NCBI GenBank assembly: GCA_034658655.1
Contig: JAYEFQ010000157.1
Span: forward strand, 1-29,821
From: JAQIBY01 sp034658655
Lineage (GTDB): Bacteria; Bacteroidota; Bacteroidia; Bacteroidales; ML635J-15
Direction of reading: 5' to 3'
DNA length: 29,821 nucleotides
The notes beneath the pieces were generated by a model, which was given only the letters and a program-made list of their open reading frames with translations, was not told the DNA's origin and searched no databases. Shown here in pieces: positions 18,351-26,433 of this stretch. A program made the translations under genes and the position numbers. Every line of letters begins with the position of its first letter. Positions within the stretch are counted from its first letter, which is position 1.

Positions 18351-18407
18351 AATATAATTCACTTTTTTTCAAGAAACTAAAATACTAAAAGTTTAGATAA
18401 GTCAAAG

Positions 18408-18415
18408 CAAAATTA
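18408..18415 (-). promoter_or_regulatory. candidate -7 element of the five-gene operon
   Basis: The plus strand reads CAAAATTA, giving TAATTTTG (TAnnTTTG) on the minus strand, 57 bases before ATG 18350. It lies in the 80-bp gap after mqnA, the only gap able to hold a promoter for the operon that ends with mltG. Confidence 0.45.
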
Positions 18416-18443
18416 TAAAGATTATTAAATCCGTCTATTCGCT

Positions 18444-19190
18444 CTAAGAAATATAATTCAAAAACTGATTCAAAGCTCGTCTTTTTGATTCAGTCCAAAC
18501 ATAATCAATTCGATTTTTCAGATATTGCTCAACCGGAAGATTCGGATATTCATGTATGTAAGTTTGAATTGCATCATCGAGGTGTACAATTCCATAAGCC
18601 AAAGCATCATTAAATTGTTTGACAAAAACAGGCGACAATTTCTTGCGACTCACCCATGCCGCAAACACAAATTCCTCACCTGTGTAATCGTACCAAGCTT
18701 CTGCCAAATCGTATCGATAAGGAAACTCATCTAACAGCTCAAGTGCTTTATCTCCAATGACAAGACCACCTGTTGTTCCTGAAATTTGTGATTCATAACC
18801 GGGTTCTGCGGGAAGATACTCCACTGAAATGTTCCAATAATTATTCGCAAGTATTTTCACAAGCTGAACAGATGTCCGAGAGCGAAAATCGAGTAAAATG
18901 CGATCTAATTCATGCATTGGTTTTTCTGAAAATAAAAAAACAGAATCAACCCGCTTTTTTGCACCTATGCAATAATCTGTAATGATATGATAATTCTGCA
19001 TTTCGGGTAAAATAGCCACAGGAACTAAGCCAATATCAACCTCATCACTTAATAGTTTTTTTGCACAAAGCGAAGGCACATCTTCCGATACCTCAATAAG
19101 TGATTTTATCTTTGCATTATGAGCCAAAGCATACCGAAACGGAAGCGTATTTAAAAAACTCACCATGGATATGCGAAAAAGACTTCTCAT
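18444..19190 (-). CDS. mqnA: chorismate dehydratase MqnA (futalosine menaquinone pathway)
   Basis: A 248-residue member of the MqnA/MqnD periplasmic-binding-protein-like fold. MqnA dehydrates chorismate to 3-enolpyruvylbenzoate, the entry step of the futalosine route to menaquinone, in the cytoplasm. Visible family features are an N-terminal ISMVSFLNTLPF strand-loop (residues 8-19), DEVDIGLVPVAIL (about 49-61), a LLDFRSRTSVQLVKIL helix, and GLVIGDKAL plus YDLAEAWYDYTGEEFVFAAW, typical of MqnA. No signal peptide is present, so it is not a real binding protein. It stands apart from other menaquinone genes here, with a weak TATCTTTA element 43 bases upstream. It implies that the organism makes menaquinone by the futalosine and not the MenF-type route; other mqn genes should lie elsewhere. 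Confidence 0.9.
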   Translation of the reverse strand: MRSLFRISMVSFLNTLPFRYALAHNAKIKSLIEVSEDVPSLCAKKLLSDEVDIGLVPVAILPEMQNYHIITDYCIGAKKRVDSVFLFSEKPMHELDRILLDFRSRTSVQLVKILANNYWNISVEYLPAEPGYESQISGTTGGLVIGDKALELLDEFPYRYDLAEAWYDYTGEEFVFAAWVSRKKLSPVFVKQFNDALAYGIVHLDDAIQTYIHEYPNLPVEQYLKNRIDYVWTESKRRALNQFLNYIS

Positions 19191-19232
19191 GTCTAAATGA
19201 ACTTACACATTAATTGTAATAATTACTTTTGG

Positions 19233-19240
19233 TAAAGATA
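19233..19240 (-). promoter_or_regulatory. candidate -7 element of mqnA
   Basis: TATCTTTA on the minus strand differs from TATCTTTG in the last base only. It is 42 bases upstream of the mqnA ATG, in the divergent gap with purB. Confidence 0.35.
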
Positions 19241-19322
19241 GTTTTTCATGGGTTCATTAAAAAATAAAAAAGGATTTGTGTAACTATGATGCTAAAATTC
19301 TCGTCACTTTCTCATTTTTTTC

Positions 19323-19330
19323 TACCTTTG
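19323..19330 (+). promoter_or_regulatory. -7 promoter element of the purB operon
   Basis: TACCTTTG matches TAnnTTTG exactly, 17 bases before the purB ATG at 19348, the same element and almost the same spacing as in murB, era and der. Confidence 0.6.
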
Positions 19331-19347
19331 AAACAAATTTTAAACCC

Positions 19348-20691
19348 ATGAAATTAACATCACTTAATGCAATCACACCGATTGATGGACGCTACTTTAA
19401 CAAAACAGAAGCGTTGCAGAATTTCTTTTCAGAACATGCATTGATTTATTATCGTGTAAATACAGAAGTTCGCTATTTCATTGCTTTGTGTAAACTTGAC
19501 ATCCCGCAACTATCTGAAATCAACGAAGATGATATTATCCGCTTAGAAAATAGATTAGAAGCATTTTCTGAAGCAGATGCCAAACAAGTAAAAGCAACTG
19601 AAAACATAACAAATCATGACGTAAAAGCCGTAGAATACCTTGTCAAATCATGGTTTGATGAGCTTGGACTGTCAAAACACAAAGAATTTGTACATTTTGG
19701 GCTCACATCACAAGATATAAACAATACAGCACTCCCTTTAAGCATGAAAGATGCATTTGAGAAAGTGTATTATCCTTTTTTCGAAGATGTTTTACACAAA
19801 ATTGATGAAAAAGCAGAAGCATGGCAAGATATCGCAATGCTGGCACGCACACATGGACAACCCGCCTCTCCGACCCGTCTTGGCAAAGAAATGGATGTTT
19901 TTTCAGAACGCTTACGCCAACAGATTAATCAATTAAAAGCGATTTCTTTCAGTGCAAAATTCGGTGGTGCAACCGGAAATTTTAATGCACATTATGTCAG
20001 CTTCCCAAAAATCGACTGGCATCAATTTGCCCGTGAATTTGTAGAACAGGATTTGCAACTTTCACGCTCTTTCCCGACAACACAAATTGAACATTACGAT
20101 AATTTGGCAGCATTTTTCGATGGAATGCGACGAATCAACACCATATTAATTGATTTGTCACGGGATATCTGGACTTATGTTTCCATGAATTATTTCAAAC
20201 AGAAAATTAAAGCCGGAGAAGTCGGATCATCCGCTATGCCACATAAAGTAAATCCGATTGACTTTGAAAATGCAGAAGGAAACTTAGGAATGGCAAATGC
20301 TGTCTGTGGGTTTTTAAGTGAAAAACTGCCAATTTCTCGCCTGCAAAGAGATTTAACCGACAGCACTGTCAGTAGAAATGTTGGATTGCCATTTGCTTAC
20401 ACCTTAATCGCTTTTAAAAGTATCATCAAAGGCTTAGACAAACTCTTGGTAAACAAAGCAAAAATTGAAGCCGACTTAGATAATAACTGGGCGGTTGTGG
20501 CTGAAGGCATTCAAAATATTTTACGTCGCGAATCATATCCCGAACCTTATGAAGCGTTAAAAGCACTCACCCGAACCAATGAGCAGATAACAAAAGAAAG
20601 CATTCATACGTTCATACAAAGTTTAAATGTTTCGGATGAAGTAAAAGCAGAACTCATGCAAATTACACCATTTAATTACACAGGCTGTTAA
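19348..20691 (+). CDS. purB: adenylosuccinate lyase PurB
   Basis: PurB acts twice in purine synthesis: it splits SAICAR to AICAR and adenylosuccinate to AMP, each time releasing fumarate. The 447-residue product is of the E. coli-like type (N-terminal SLNAITPIDGRY, then FFSEHALIYYRVNTEVRYF). It has the fumarase-superfamily signature loop GSSAMPHKVNPIDFENAEGN with the catalytic serine, the TSQDINNTA region and ARTHGQPASPTRLGKE with the active-site histidine. The longer frame from TTG 19276 is rejected because the TAnnTTTG element lies inside it; ATG 19348 matches the family start. Its stop overlaps the ABC exporter start by one base (TAATG). Confidence 0.96.
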   Translation: MKLTSLNAITPIDGRYFNKTEALQNFFSEHALIYYRVNTEVRYFIALCKLDIPQLSEINEDDIIRLENRLEAFSEADAKQVKATENITNHDVKAVEYLVKSWFDELGLSKHKEFVHFGLTSQDINNTALPLSMKDAFEKVYYPFFEDVLHKIDEKAEAWQDIAMLARTHGQPASPTRLGKEMDVFSERLRQQINQLKAISFSAKFGGATGNFNAHYVSFPKIDWHQFAREFVEQDLQLSRSFPTTQIEHYDNLAAFFDGMRRINTILIDLSRDIWTYVSMNYFKQKIKAGEVGSSAMPHKVNPIDFENAEGNLGMANAVCGFLSEKLPISRLQRDLTDSTVSRNVGLPFAYTLIAFKSIIKGLDKLLVNKAKIEADLDNNWAVVAEGIQNILRRESYPEPYEALKALTRTNEQITKESIHTFIQSLNVSDEVKAELMQITPFNYTGC

Positions 20692-22505
20692 TGAAAGATG
20701 TTTTTAAAATATTCAAATACATTCTGCCTTATAAATGGGCGGCAATTGGAAATGTATTTTTCAATCTACTGAGTACAATTTTCACATTGTTTTCTTTTGG
20801 ATTGGTTATTCCATTTTTAAACGTGCTTTTCGGACAACAAGAGCTGGTTACTGAAATGCAACCATGGTCAATGAACTCCAATGTGCTATTGCATAATTTC
20901 AAATTTTGGTTATCAGGAATTATTATTGAACAGGGCGAACTAACAGCCCTAGTTATACTAGGAATATTAGTTAGCATGGCGACCTTGGGTAAAACAACCA
21001 CTTGGTATTTCGCCAACTTTTTTATGGTGCCGGTACGCAATGGTGTAGTACGAGATATTAGAAATAATTTATACAAAAAAATATTGGCATTGCACATCGG
21101 ATATTTCAGTGAAGAAAAACGCGGAAATATTATTGCCAGAATGACAAATGATGTTCAGGAGATTGATTTTTCCATCATGAGCTCCATGACAATGCTTTTC
21201 CGTGATCCCATTAAAATCATTGCTTTTGTTACGGCTCTATTTGCATTAAATTACAAACTCACACTTTTTGTGCTGCTGATTCTTCCAATTGCCGGTTTAA
21301 TTATCGGGCGAATTGGAAAATCACTACGTCGCCGATCTCAAGACGGGCAACGACGAATGGGTCACTTGATGACATTAATTGAAGAAACCGTTTTCGGCTT
21401 ACAAATTATCAAAGCATTTAATGCAGAAAAACATCAGGACAATCGTTTTGCAGATGTAAACCATGGCTATACGAATGTCCAGAATAAAATCAATCGGCGC
21501 AGAGCTTTAGCATCTCCCATAACCGAATTTTTGGCAACCGTAACAATTGTTTTTGTCATGTGGTACGGAGGTCGGATTATATTAATCGATGGCAATTTAG
21601 ATCCGGCAGAATTGATTTCATATCTTCTAATTTTCTCACAGGTTATCACCCCTTCAAAATCTTTAAGCACAGCATTATACAATGTGCAAAAAGGGCTGGC
21701 TTCTGTTGACCGAATCAATGAAATATTAAAAGCAAAAAATAAAATTAAAGATCCGATAAATCCTGTTCCGAAGCCAAATTTCAAAGAAAAAATTGAATAT
21801 AAAGATATTAATTTTGCTTATGACGACACCCTCGTCCTTAAAGACATCAACTTACAAATTGATTATGGAAAAACCATTGCACTGGTAGGGCAATCGGGCT
21901 CAGGGAAAACAACCATTGCTGATTTATTACCACGATTTTATGATTTGGAAATTGGTGAAATTACCATTGATGGTATTGACATCAGAAATATGAAATTAAC
22001 GGATTTACGCTCCATGATTGGATATGTAAATCAATCTCCGATTTTATTTAATGACAGTTTTGAGAATAACATACGTTTCGGCGCTAAAAATGTAACACAT
22101 GATGATATCATTGCCGCTGCTAAAATTGCACATGCTCACGATTTCATCATGGAATACGAAAACGGGTACGACACCAATATCGGTGACGGAGGCGGAAAAC
22201 TATCCGGCGGACAGCGTCAACGACTGAGCATTGCCCGCGCGATTTTGAAAAATCCACCTATTATGATTCTTGACGAAGCCACCTCGGCATTAGATACAGA
22301 ATCAGAACAATTGGTGCAAAAGGCTTTAAATAATTTAATGAAAAATCGTACATCCATTGTCATTGCACATCGTTTGTCAACCATTAAAAATGCAGATATA
22401 ATTTGTGTGATGCAATACGGCGAAATTGTAGAGCGTGGCAAACACGAGGAACTCATCGACAAAAACGGGATTTACACGAAATTATATAACATGCAAATCA
22501 AATAA
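20691..22505 (+). CDS. MsbA-like ABC exporter (fused membrane and ATPase domains)
   Basis: A 604-residue half-transporter. Residues about 1-330 form a six-helix exporter membrane domain. The ATPase domain follows, with Walker A GQSGSGKTT (about 398-406), the Q-loop in GYVNQSPILF, the signature LSGGQRQRLSIARAI (about 503-517), Walker B IMILDEATSALD (about 524-535) and the switch histidine in IAHRLST. This is the type I (ABCB/MsbA) fold, which exports lipids, peptides or drugs across the inner membrane as a dimer; MsbA itself flips lipid A. The similarity is generic, so the substrate is open, although a lipid flippase is the commonest role in this phylum. It is coupled to purB by TAATG and precedes the DUF192 lipoprotein gene by two bases. 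Confidence 0.92.
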   Translation: MKDVFKIFKYILPYKWAAIGNVFFNLLSTIFTLFSFGLVIPFLNVLFGQQELVTEMQPWSMNSNVLLHNFKFWLSGIIIEQGELTALVILGILVSMATLGKTTTWYFANFFMVPVRNGVVRDIRNNLYKKILALHIGYFSEEKRGNIIARMTNDVQEIDFSIMSSMTMLFRDPIKIIAFVTALFALNYKLTLFVLLILPIAGLIIGRIGKSLRRRSQDGQRRMGHLMTLIEETVFGLQIIKAFNAEKHQDNRFADVNHGYTNVQNKINRRRALASPITEFLATVTIVFVMWYGGRIILIDGNLDPAELISYLLIFSQVITPSKSLSTALYNVQKGLASVDRINEILKAKNKIKDPINPVPKPNFKEKIEYKDINFAYDDTLVLKDINLQIDYGKTIALVGQSGSGKTTIADLLPRFYDLEIGEITIDGIDIRNMKLTDLRSMIGYVNQSPILFNDSFENNIRFGAKNVTHDDIIAAAKIAHAHDFIMEYENGYDTNIGDGGGKLSGGQRQRLSIARAILKNPPIMILDEATSALDTESEQLVQKALNNLMKNRTSIVIAHRLSTIKNADIICVMQYGEIVERGKHEELIDKNGIYTKLYNMQIK

Positions 22506-22507
22506 TC

Positions 22508-23038
22508 ATGAAAAAACTTCAAATTATACTCATCTTACTATCCATGGTTTTCATTATTCCTACAGCTTGTAAAAACAAGCTGCCACGTCCGGAAATTAAT
22601 CGCCCTGCTAATTTGGTAGAACCCGAAGATCATAATTTCTCTTTTGAAAATCCGCCGGTTTTCAAAAAAGAAGGCGAGGTGAAATTTATCCGTAAAGGTG
22701 CTGATACCCTCATTTCTAAAATTGATGTGGAAATTGTCGATAATGATTTCGACAGAGCCTTGGGATTAATGTTTCGACCAGAAATGAAAGAAAATCGTGG
22801 CATGTTATTTCTCTTTAAAAACGAAGTAGAGCAAGCATTCTGGATGCGGAATACAATTATTTCACTTGACATCATTTATGTAAACTCAATAGGTGAAATT
22901 GTTAAAATTTACAAAAACACAAAAACAAAAAGTCAAGAATCTCTGCCGTCAGGTGCTGCCGCAATAAATGTTATTGAAGTCAACGCCGGTTACTGTGAAA
23001 AATATGGCATAGGAAAAGGCGATTTTGTAGAGTATTGA
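22508..23038 (+). CDS. DUF192-family lipoprotein
   Basis: A 176-residue predicted lipoprotein: the signal peptide ends in a lipobox-like IPTAC with the cysteine at 21. The C-terminal 110 residues are a DUF192 domain: FDRALGLMFRPEMKENRGMLF, then EVEQAFWMRNTIISLDIIYVN, GEIVKIYKNTKTKS and INVIEVNAGYCEKYGIGKGD, the motif pattern of this family (GLM-R, FWM-NT--PLDI-F, VLE---G). The biochemical function of DUF192 is not established. The family is widespread and usually exported, as here. It is the third gene of the purB operon; the link to purine synthesis is probably one of shared promoter only. Confidence 0.88.
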   Translation: MKKLQIILILLSMVFIIPTACKNKLPRPEINRPANLVEPEDHNFSFENPPVFKKEGEVKFIRKGADTLISKIDVEIVDNDFDRALGLMFRPEMKENRGMLFLFKNEVEQAFWMRNTIISLDIIYVNSIGEIVKIYKNTKTKSQESLPSGAAAINVIEVNAGYCEKYGIGKGDFVEY

Positions 23039-23044
23039 TTGTTG

Positions 23045-23066
23045 ACCCTTCGAGTGACCTCAGGGT
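23045..23066. repeat. REP-like palindrome just after the DUF192 gene
   Basis: ACCCT (23045-23049) pairs with AGGGT (23062-23066), and GAG (23052-23054) with CTC (23059-23061) around a TGAC loop. The arms CCCTTCGAG and CTCAGGGT resemble a palindrome dispersed in many bacterial genomes. It begins seven bases after the stop codon and may help end the purB operon transcript, although no T tract follows. The short string TTGATTGTTG occurs on both sides. Confidence 0.4.
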
Positions 23067-23095
23067 AAATTGTTGATTGTTGCTCATTACATTCG

Positions 23096-23600
23096 CTACA
23101 TTTCAGGTAGTTTTACGCTTTCAGAAAATTGTATTTCAGCAAGTTCCTGTTTACGGGTTTGAACAGCAAAATATGTTTGACCCAATGCAACTACTTCTTT
23201 TTTAGGGTCGGCATTTTGAATAATAAGATAATACCAATTGTGATTCAAAACTACCGATTTGCTACGCCTATCGGTGTTGAATCTACATCGGCATTATACC
23301 GGAATTTTTGATTTTTAAATTGTATAACAGGCATAACGACTTAAATTCAAATCGCCAATATCTCTTACAGCACTAGAACCAATTTTGACCATTTTCACCA
23401 CTTGGGGAAAATGGGTTTCAATTTCTTGTCCTGAATTTTCACAGGCTTCTTTTGCCTTATCAATTACATTTAAAAACTTATCCCACTTCTTGTATTCAAT
23501 AGCTTTAAACAAATCCCGTGCAAACCAATACTCCTGACCTATTTGATTAATTTTCTTTATGTTTTCAAAAACAGAATTTTTTAGTTTTTCGATATTTCAT
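23096..23600 (-). pseudogene. dinD: broken dinD-like gene (DNA-damage-inducible protein D family)
   Basis: Two fragments of one DinD-like (BRO/KilA-N-type) protein lie on the minus strand. The 5' part reads ENIKKINQIGQEYWFARDL, then FKAIEYKKWDKFLNVIDKAK, ACENSGQEIETHF and LSRYACY, which match the DinD N-terminal region. The gene is cut there by a 92-bp element (23233-23324). On its far side the frame resumes as LIIQNADPKKEVVALGQTYF and AVQTRKQELAE, exactly the stretch that follows RYACYL in intact DinD proteins. A stop at 23096-23098 ends it after 17 more residues, so about half of the usual 280 residues is missing. The presumed start ATG (23598-23600) needs the loss of one A to read MNIEKLKNSVF. 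So there are three defects: frameshift, insertion and 3' loss. DinD in E. coli is LexA-controlled and affects RecA; here it is dead. Confidence 0.82.
23233..23324. mobile_element. 92-bp MITE-like palindromic element inside dinD
   Basis: The ends are imperfect inverted repeats: TACCAATTGTGATTCAAAA at 23233 and, read from the other end, TACAATTTAAAAATCAAAA. A TAA direct repeat flanks it (23230-23232 and 23325-23327), and removal of the element plus one TAA joins the two dinD halves in frame. There is no coding capacity. The inside has hairpins ACCGAT/ATCGGT and CTACATCGG...CCGG. It must have been moved by a transposase acting in trans. A 20-base core is repeated, inverted, at 26142-26161. Confidence 0.75.
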
Positions 23601-23705
23601 GCCAACTAAGCCAAATAAAAACATGAATTTAACGCGCAATAAATTAACCACATACAAGGGGTTTATTCAATTAATTTTCTTTTTCTAAATACTGACATAA
23701 AAGAC

Positions 23706-23713
23706 TATCTTTG
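23706..23713 (+). promoter_or_regulatory. -7 promoter element of era
   Basis: TATCTTTG, a perfect TAnnTTTG, ends 13 bases before the era ATG at 23727. No -33 TTTG is evident. Confidence 0.65.
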
Positions 23714-23726
23714 CAAAAAATATACT

Positions 23727-24602
23727 ATGAATCACAAAGCAGGTTTTGTAAATATAATCGGAAATCCAAATGTTGGGAAATCAACGTTAATGAATCAAAT
23801 GGTGGGCGAAAAAATCTCTATCATCACCTCCAAATCGCAAACGACTCGTCATCGGATTATGGGAATTGTCAATGGGGATGATTTTCAAATTGTGTATTCA
23901 GACACGCCCGGAATTATCAATCCAGCATACCGCATGCAGGAAAGCATGATGAATTTTGTAAGCAGCGCTTTTGAAGATGCAGATATCATTCTATATATGA
24001 CCGATACTGTTGAAACGAGAGATAAATATCCGGAATATTTGGAGCGCATCAAAAAAACCGACACACCGGTATTAATTCTCATCAATAAAATGGATTTAAC
24101 TCCGGCTGAAAAAGTATTAGAACTACAGAAAACATGGCAGGAAGAAGTGCCAAACGCAACGGTATATTTCATTTCGGCATTAAAAAATTACAATGTGGAT
24201 TTAGTTTTCGAGCATCTTTTAAAATTACTGCCCGAAAATCCTCCATATTTCCCAAAAGATCAACTGACAGACAAAACAGAGCGCTTTATTGTTTCCGAAA
24301 TTATTCGCGAAAAAATTCTAAAGAATTACAAACAGGAAATTCCGTATTCCACAGAGGTGGTTGTGGAGTCTTTTAAAGAGGAAGAAAAAATCATTCGGAT
24401 AGAGGCTACAATATACGTTTCACGAGAAAGTCAAAAAGGCATACTGATTGGAAAAAAAGGATTGGCACTGAAACGCGTAGGTCAACATGCCCGTCAGGAT
24501 TCTGAAACCTTTTTCGGAAAACAAATTTACCTCGGATTATATGTCAGAGTGAAAAAAGATTGGCGTGACGACAAGAATGTTCTACGTCAATTTGGTTATT
24601 AA
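23727..24602 (+). CDS. era: GTPase Era
   Basis: Era is an essential GTPase that binds the 3' end of 16S rRNA and assists 30S ribosome maturation. The 291-residue product has G1 GNPNVGKST (12-20), switch I SKSQTTRHRIMGI with the Era-specific QTTR, G3 DTPGI, G4 NKMD and G5 SALK. Then comes the KH domain: EIPYSTEVVVESFKEE, IYVSRESQKGILIGKKG and the C-terminal LYVRVKKDWRDD. Length and layout are normal. It has its own TATCTTTG promoter and lies 45 bases before der, which also has its own promoter. Confidence 0.97.
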   Translation: MNHKAGFVNIIGNPNVGKSTLMNQMVGEKISIITSKSQTTRHRIMGIVNGDDFQIVYSDTPGIINPAYRMQESMMNFVSSAFEDADIILYMTDTVETRDKYPEYLERIKKTDTPVLILINKMDLTPAEKVLELQKTWQEEVPNATVYFISALKNYNVDLVFEHLLKLLPENPPYFPKDQLTDKTERFIVSEIIREKILKNYKQEIPYSTEVVVESFKEEEKIIRIEATIYVSRESQKGILIGKKGLALKRVGQHARQDSETFFGKQIYLGLYVRVKKDWRDDKNVLRQFGY

Positions 24603-24617
24603 TAACGTTGATTATAT

Positions 24618-24625
24618 TATCTTTG
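24618..24625 (+). promoter_or_regulatory. -7 promoter element of der
   Basis: TATCTTTG lies 22 bases before the der ATG at 24648, just after the era stop. A TTTG at 24591-24594, 23 bases upstream, could be the -33 partner. Confidence 0.65.
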
Positions 24626-24647
24626 CAGGTTCAAAATCACAGAAATT

Positions 24648-25961
24648 ATGAGTTCAAGTACAATAGTTGCCATTGTTGGCAGACCCAATGTCGGGAAATC
24701 CACTTTATTTAACCGCTTAACAGAACAACGCACTGCGATTGTTGATGATATTAGTGGTGTTACCAGAGACAGATTATACGGCGAATGTACTTGGAACGGC
24801 AGGTATTTTTCAGTCATTGACACCGGTGGATATGTTGAAAGCCCTGGAGATATTTTTGAAACAGAAATTAAAAAGCAAGTGCTTATTGCAATTGACGAAG
24901 CAGATGTCATTTTGTTTGTTTTGGATGTTGAAACCGGAATTACCAGTCTTGACGATCAGGTTGCCAAAATTTTACGAAGAACAGAGAAACCTGTCATTAT
25001 TGTTGTGAATAAAGTTGACAACACGAAACGACACGAAGCAATTTACGAGTTTTACAATCTCGGACTGGGCGATCCCATGCCAATTTCATCAATTAACGGA
25101 AGCGGTACGGGCGAAATGCTGGATACACTGGTTAATAATCTTCCGGAAGCAATTCAAGAAGAAGGACAAAATGAAATTCCGAAATTTGCCATTGTGGGAA
25201 GACCAAATGTTGGGAAATCTTCACTGATTAATACCTTAATCGGAGAAGAGAGGAATCTTGTTACAGATATCGCAGGGACAACACGAGACTCCGTTGACTC
25301 ACAATATACGAAATACGGATTTGATTTTATTTTAACCGACACAGCCGGCTTGCGACGGAAAGACAGAGTGCACGAAAACCTAGAATTTTACTCGGTAATG
25401 CGTGCAATTCGCTCCATTGAAAGTTCAGATGTATGTATTTTGATGATTGATGCTCAAAACGGGATGGAAGCTCAGGATATGAACATTTTCCGATTAGCGC
25501 AACGTAATTCAAAAGGCATTGTCATTGTTGTCAACAAATGGGATTTAGTTGAAAAAGAGTCCAATACCATTAAAGAATACACAAAAACAATTCATGAACG
25601 CCTTGCTCCTTTTATTGATGTTCCGATTATTTTCACATCGGTATTAAACAAACAACGTATTCACAAAGTATTGCAAACAGCAATTGACGTAAATGAAAAC
25701 CGAATTCGCCGCATCGGCACCGGCCAGCTTAATCGCATGGTTCAAGAAGCAGTAGAAGCATATCATCCGCCGGCAGTACGCGGGGCATATATTAAAATAA
25801 AATATGCATCGCAATTACCGACACATGCTCCTGCATTTGCATTTTTCACGAATTTTCCAAAAGAAATTAAAGAACCCTACCGTAGGTATTTGGAAAACCA
25901 ATTACGTAAAAAATACAATTTTACGGGCGTTCCGTTAAAGCTATTTTTCAGGAAGAAATAA
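24648..25961 (+). CDS. der: GTPase Der (EngA)
   Basis: Der is the tandem-GTPase factor for 50S ribosome assembly. The 437-residue product has two G domains: the first with GRPNVGKST (about 10-18), VTRDRLYG, DTGGY and NKVD; the second with GRPNVGKSS (about 184-192), TTRDSVD, DTAGLRRK and NKWD. A C-terminal KH-like domain follows (from about 355; YHPPAVRGAYIKIKYASQ, FFTNFPKEIKEPYRRYLEN, FTGVPLKLFFRKK). Everything is of normal length. The sequence DIAGTTRDSV of the second domain is the typical Der switch. It is the last gene before a noncoding, repeat-rich stretch of about 850 bp. Confidence 0.97.
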   Translation: MSSSTIVAIVGRPNVGKSTLFNRLTEQRTAIVDDISGVTRDRLYGECTWNGRYFSVIDTGGYVESPGDIFETEIKKQVLIAIDEADVILFVLDVETGITSLDDQVAKILRRTEKPVIIVVNKVDNTKRHEAIYEFYNLGLGDPMPISSINGSGTGEMLDTLVNNLPEAIQEEGQNEIPKFAIVGRPNVGKSSLINTLIGEERNLVTDIAGTTRDSVDSQYTKYGFDFILTDTAGLRRKDRVHENLEFYSVMRAIRSIESSDVCILMIDAQNGMEAQDMNIFRLAQRNSKGIVIVVNKWDLVEKESNTIKEYTKTIHERLAPFIDVPIIFTSVLNKQRIHKVLQTAIDVNENRIRRIGTGQLNRMVQEAVEAYHPPAVRGAYIKIKYASQLPTHAPAFAFFTNFPKEIKEPYRRYLENQLRKKYNFTGVPLKLFFRKK

Positions 25962-26005
25962 TTGTTTTGTCACAGTAATTCTTAAACAAGTGACTTAAGT
26001 GATTG

Positions 26006-26020
26006 TTCCGAAATAACTTG
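26006..26020 (+). repeat. dispersed intergenic 15-mer, copy 2
   Basis: TTCCGAAATAACTTG is identical to 10403-10417. In this copy it begins a longer block that runs into a hairpin (26056-26100) and the element-related sequence at 26121. Confidence 0.45.
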
Positions 26021-26055
26021 CCGATTTAAATTCTTTCCTTTGCCCTTTTAGCTTC

Positions 26056-26100
26056 CTTGAAAATCCGTTAAAATAGCTCGCTATTCGTAGTATTTTCAAG
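26056..26100. repeat. two-level hairpin in the intergenic repeat
   Basis: CTTGAAAAT (26056-26064) pairs perfectly with ATTTTCAAG (26092-26100). Inside, AATAG and CTATT form a second stem around a CTCG loop (26072-26085). No T tract follows, so a repeat-element or RNA structure is more likely than a simple terminator, although it could slow transcription beyond der. Confidence 0.5.
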
Positions 26101-26120
26101 TTGTAAAAGAACAAAAATAA

Positions 26121-26161
26121 TACCACTTTAAAATCAAAATGCCGGTATAATGCCGATGTAG
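26121..26161 (-). repeat. diverged inverted copy of the dinD-inserted element (half)
   Basis: From TACC at 26121 the sequence matches, in inverted sense, the right half of the 92-bp element: a TTTAAAATCAAAA stretch and then the perfect 20-mer CCGGTATAATGCCGATGTAG at 26142-26161 (reverse complement of 23283-23302). Beyond 26161 the likeness is weak, so the other end is not defined. Confidence 0.55.
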
Positions 26162-26305
26162 CATCCGCCATGTGGCGTATTATCGTGCTATCGTTTCAAA
26201 TGCGTTTGAATAGTTAATGTTTTTAATTTTAGCACTGAGTAGTTACAAAGTTTTTATAACGAAGCAAAAAGAACGAGCTTATACCGATATGTGTTCAATC
26301 CTGGC

Positions 26306-26323
26306 GGCAGGCAGGCAGGCAGG
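26306..26323 (+). repeat. GGCA tetranucleotide repeat
   Basis: Four perfect GGCA units followed by GG, preceded by CTGGC. It is the most G+C-rich spot in the window and not in a gene, so phase variation of a protein is not indicated. It may be a leftover of a dispersed CAGG-type repeat. Confidence 0.7.
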
Positions 26324-26433
26324 TGTGTAATTCCAGTTCACTACCGTTCCTAAAATTTTGTGCCAACGAGGGCAGAGCCTGTAGAAACACACATCCGTGA
26401 GTTTTTATTGGCTATGCCAAGTGCACCGTATTG

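Noticed and set aside
19276..19347. 24-codon N-terminal extension of PurB from TTG 19276
   Set aside because: The promoter element 19323-19330 lies within it and the extra residues are not part of the PurB family.
23315..23512. A stand-alone 65-residue gene on the minus strand
   Set aside because: It is only the middle of the dinD pseudogene: homology continues upstream of its ATG and resumes beyond the inserted element.
26281..26420. tRNA or group II intron remnant in the G+C-richer noncoding part
   Set aside because: No cloverleaf, no GTTCRA T-loop and no domain V-like hairpin could be found.
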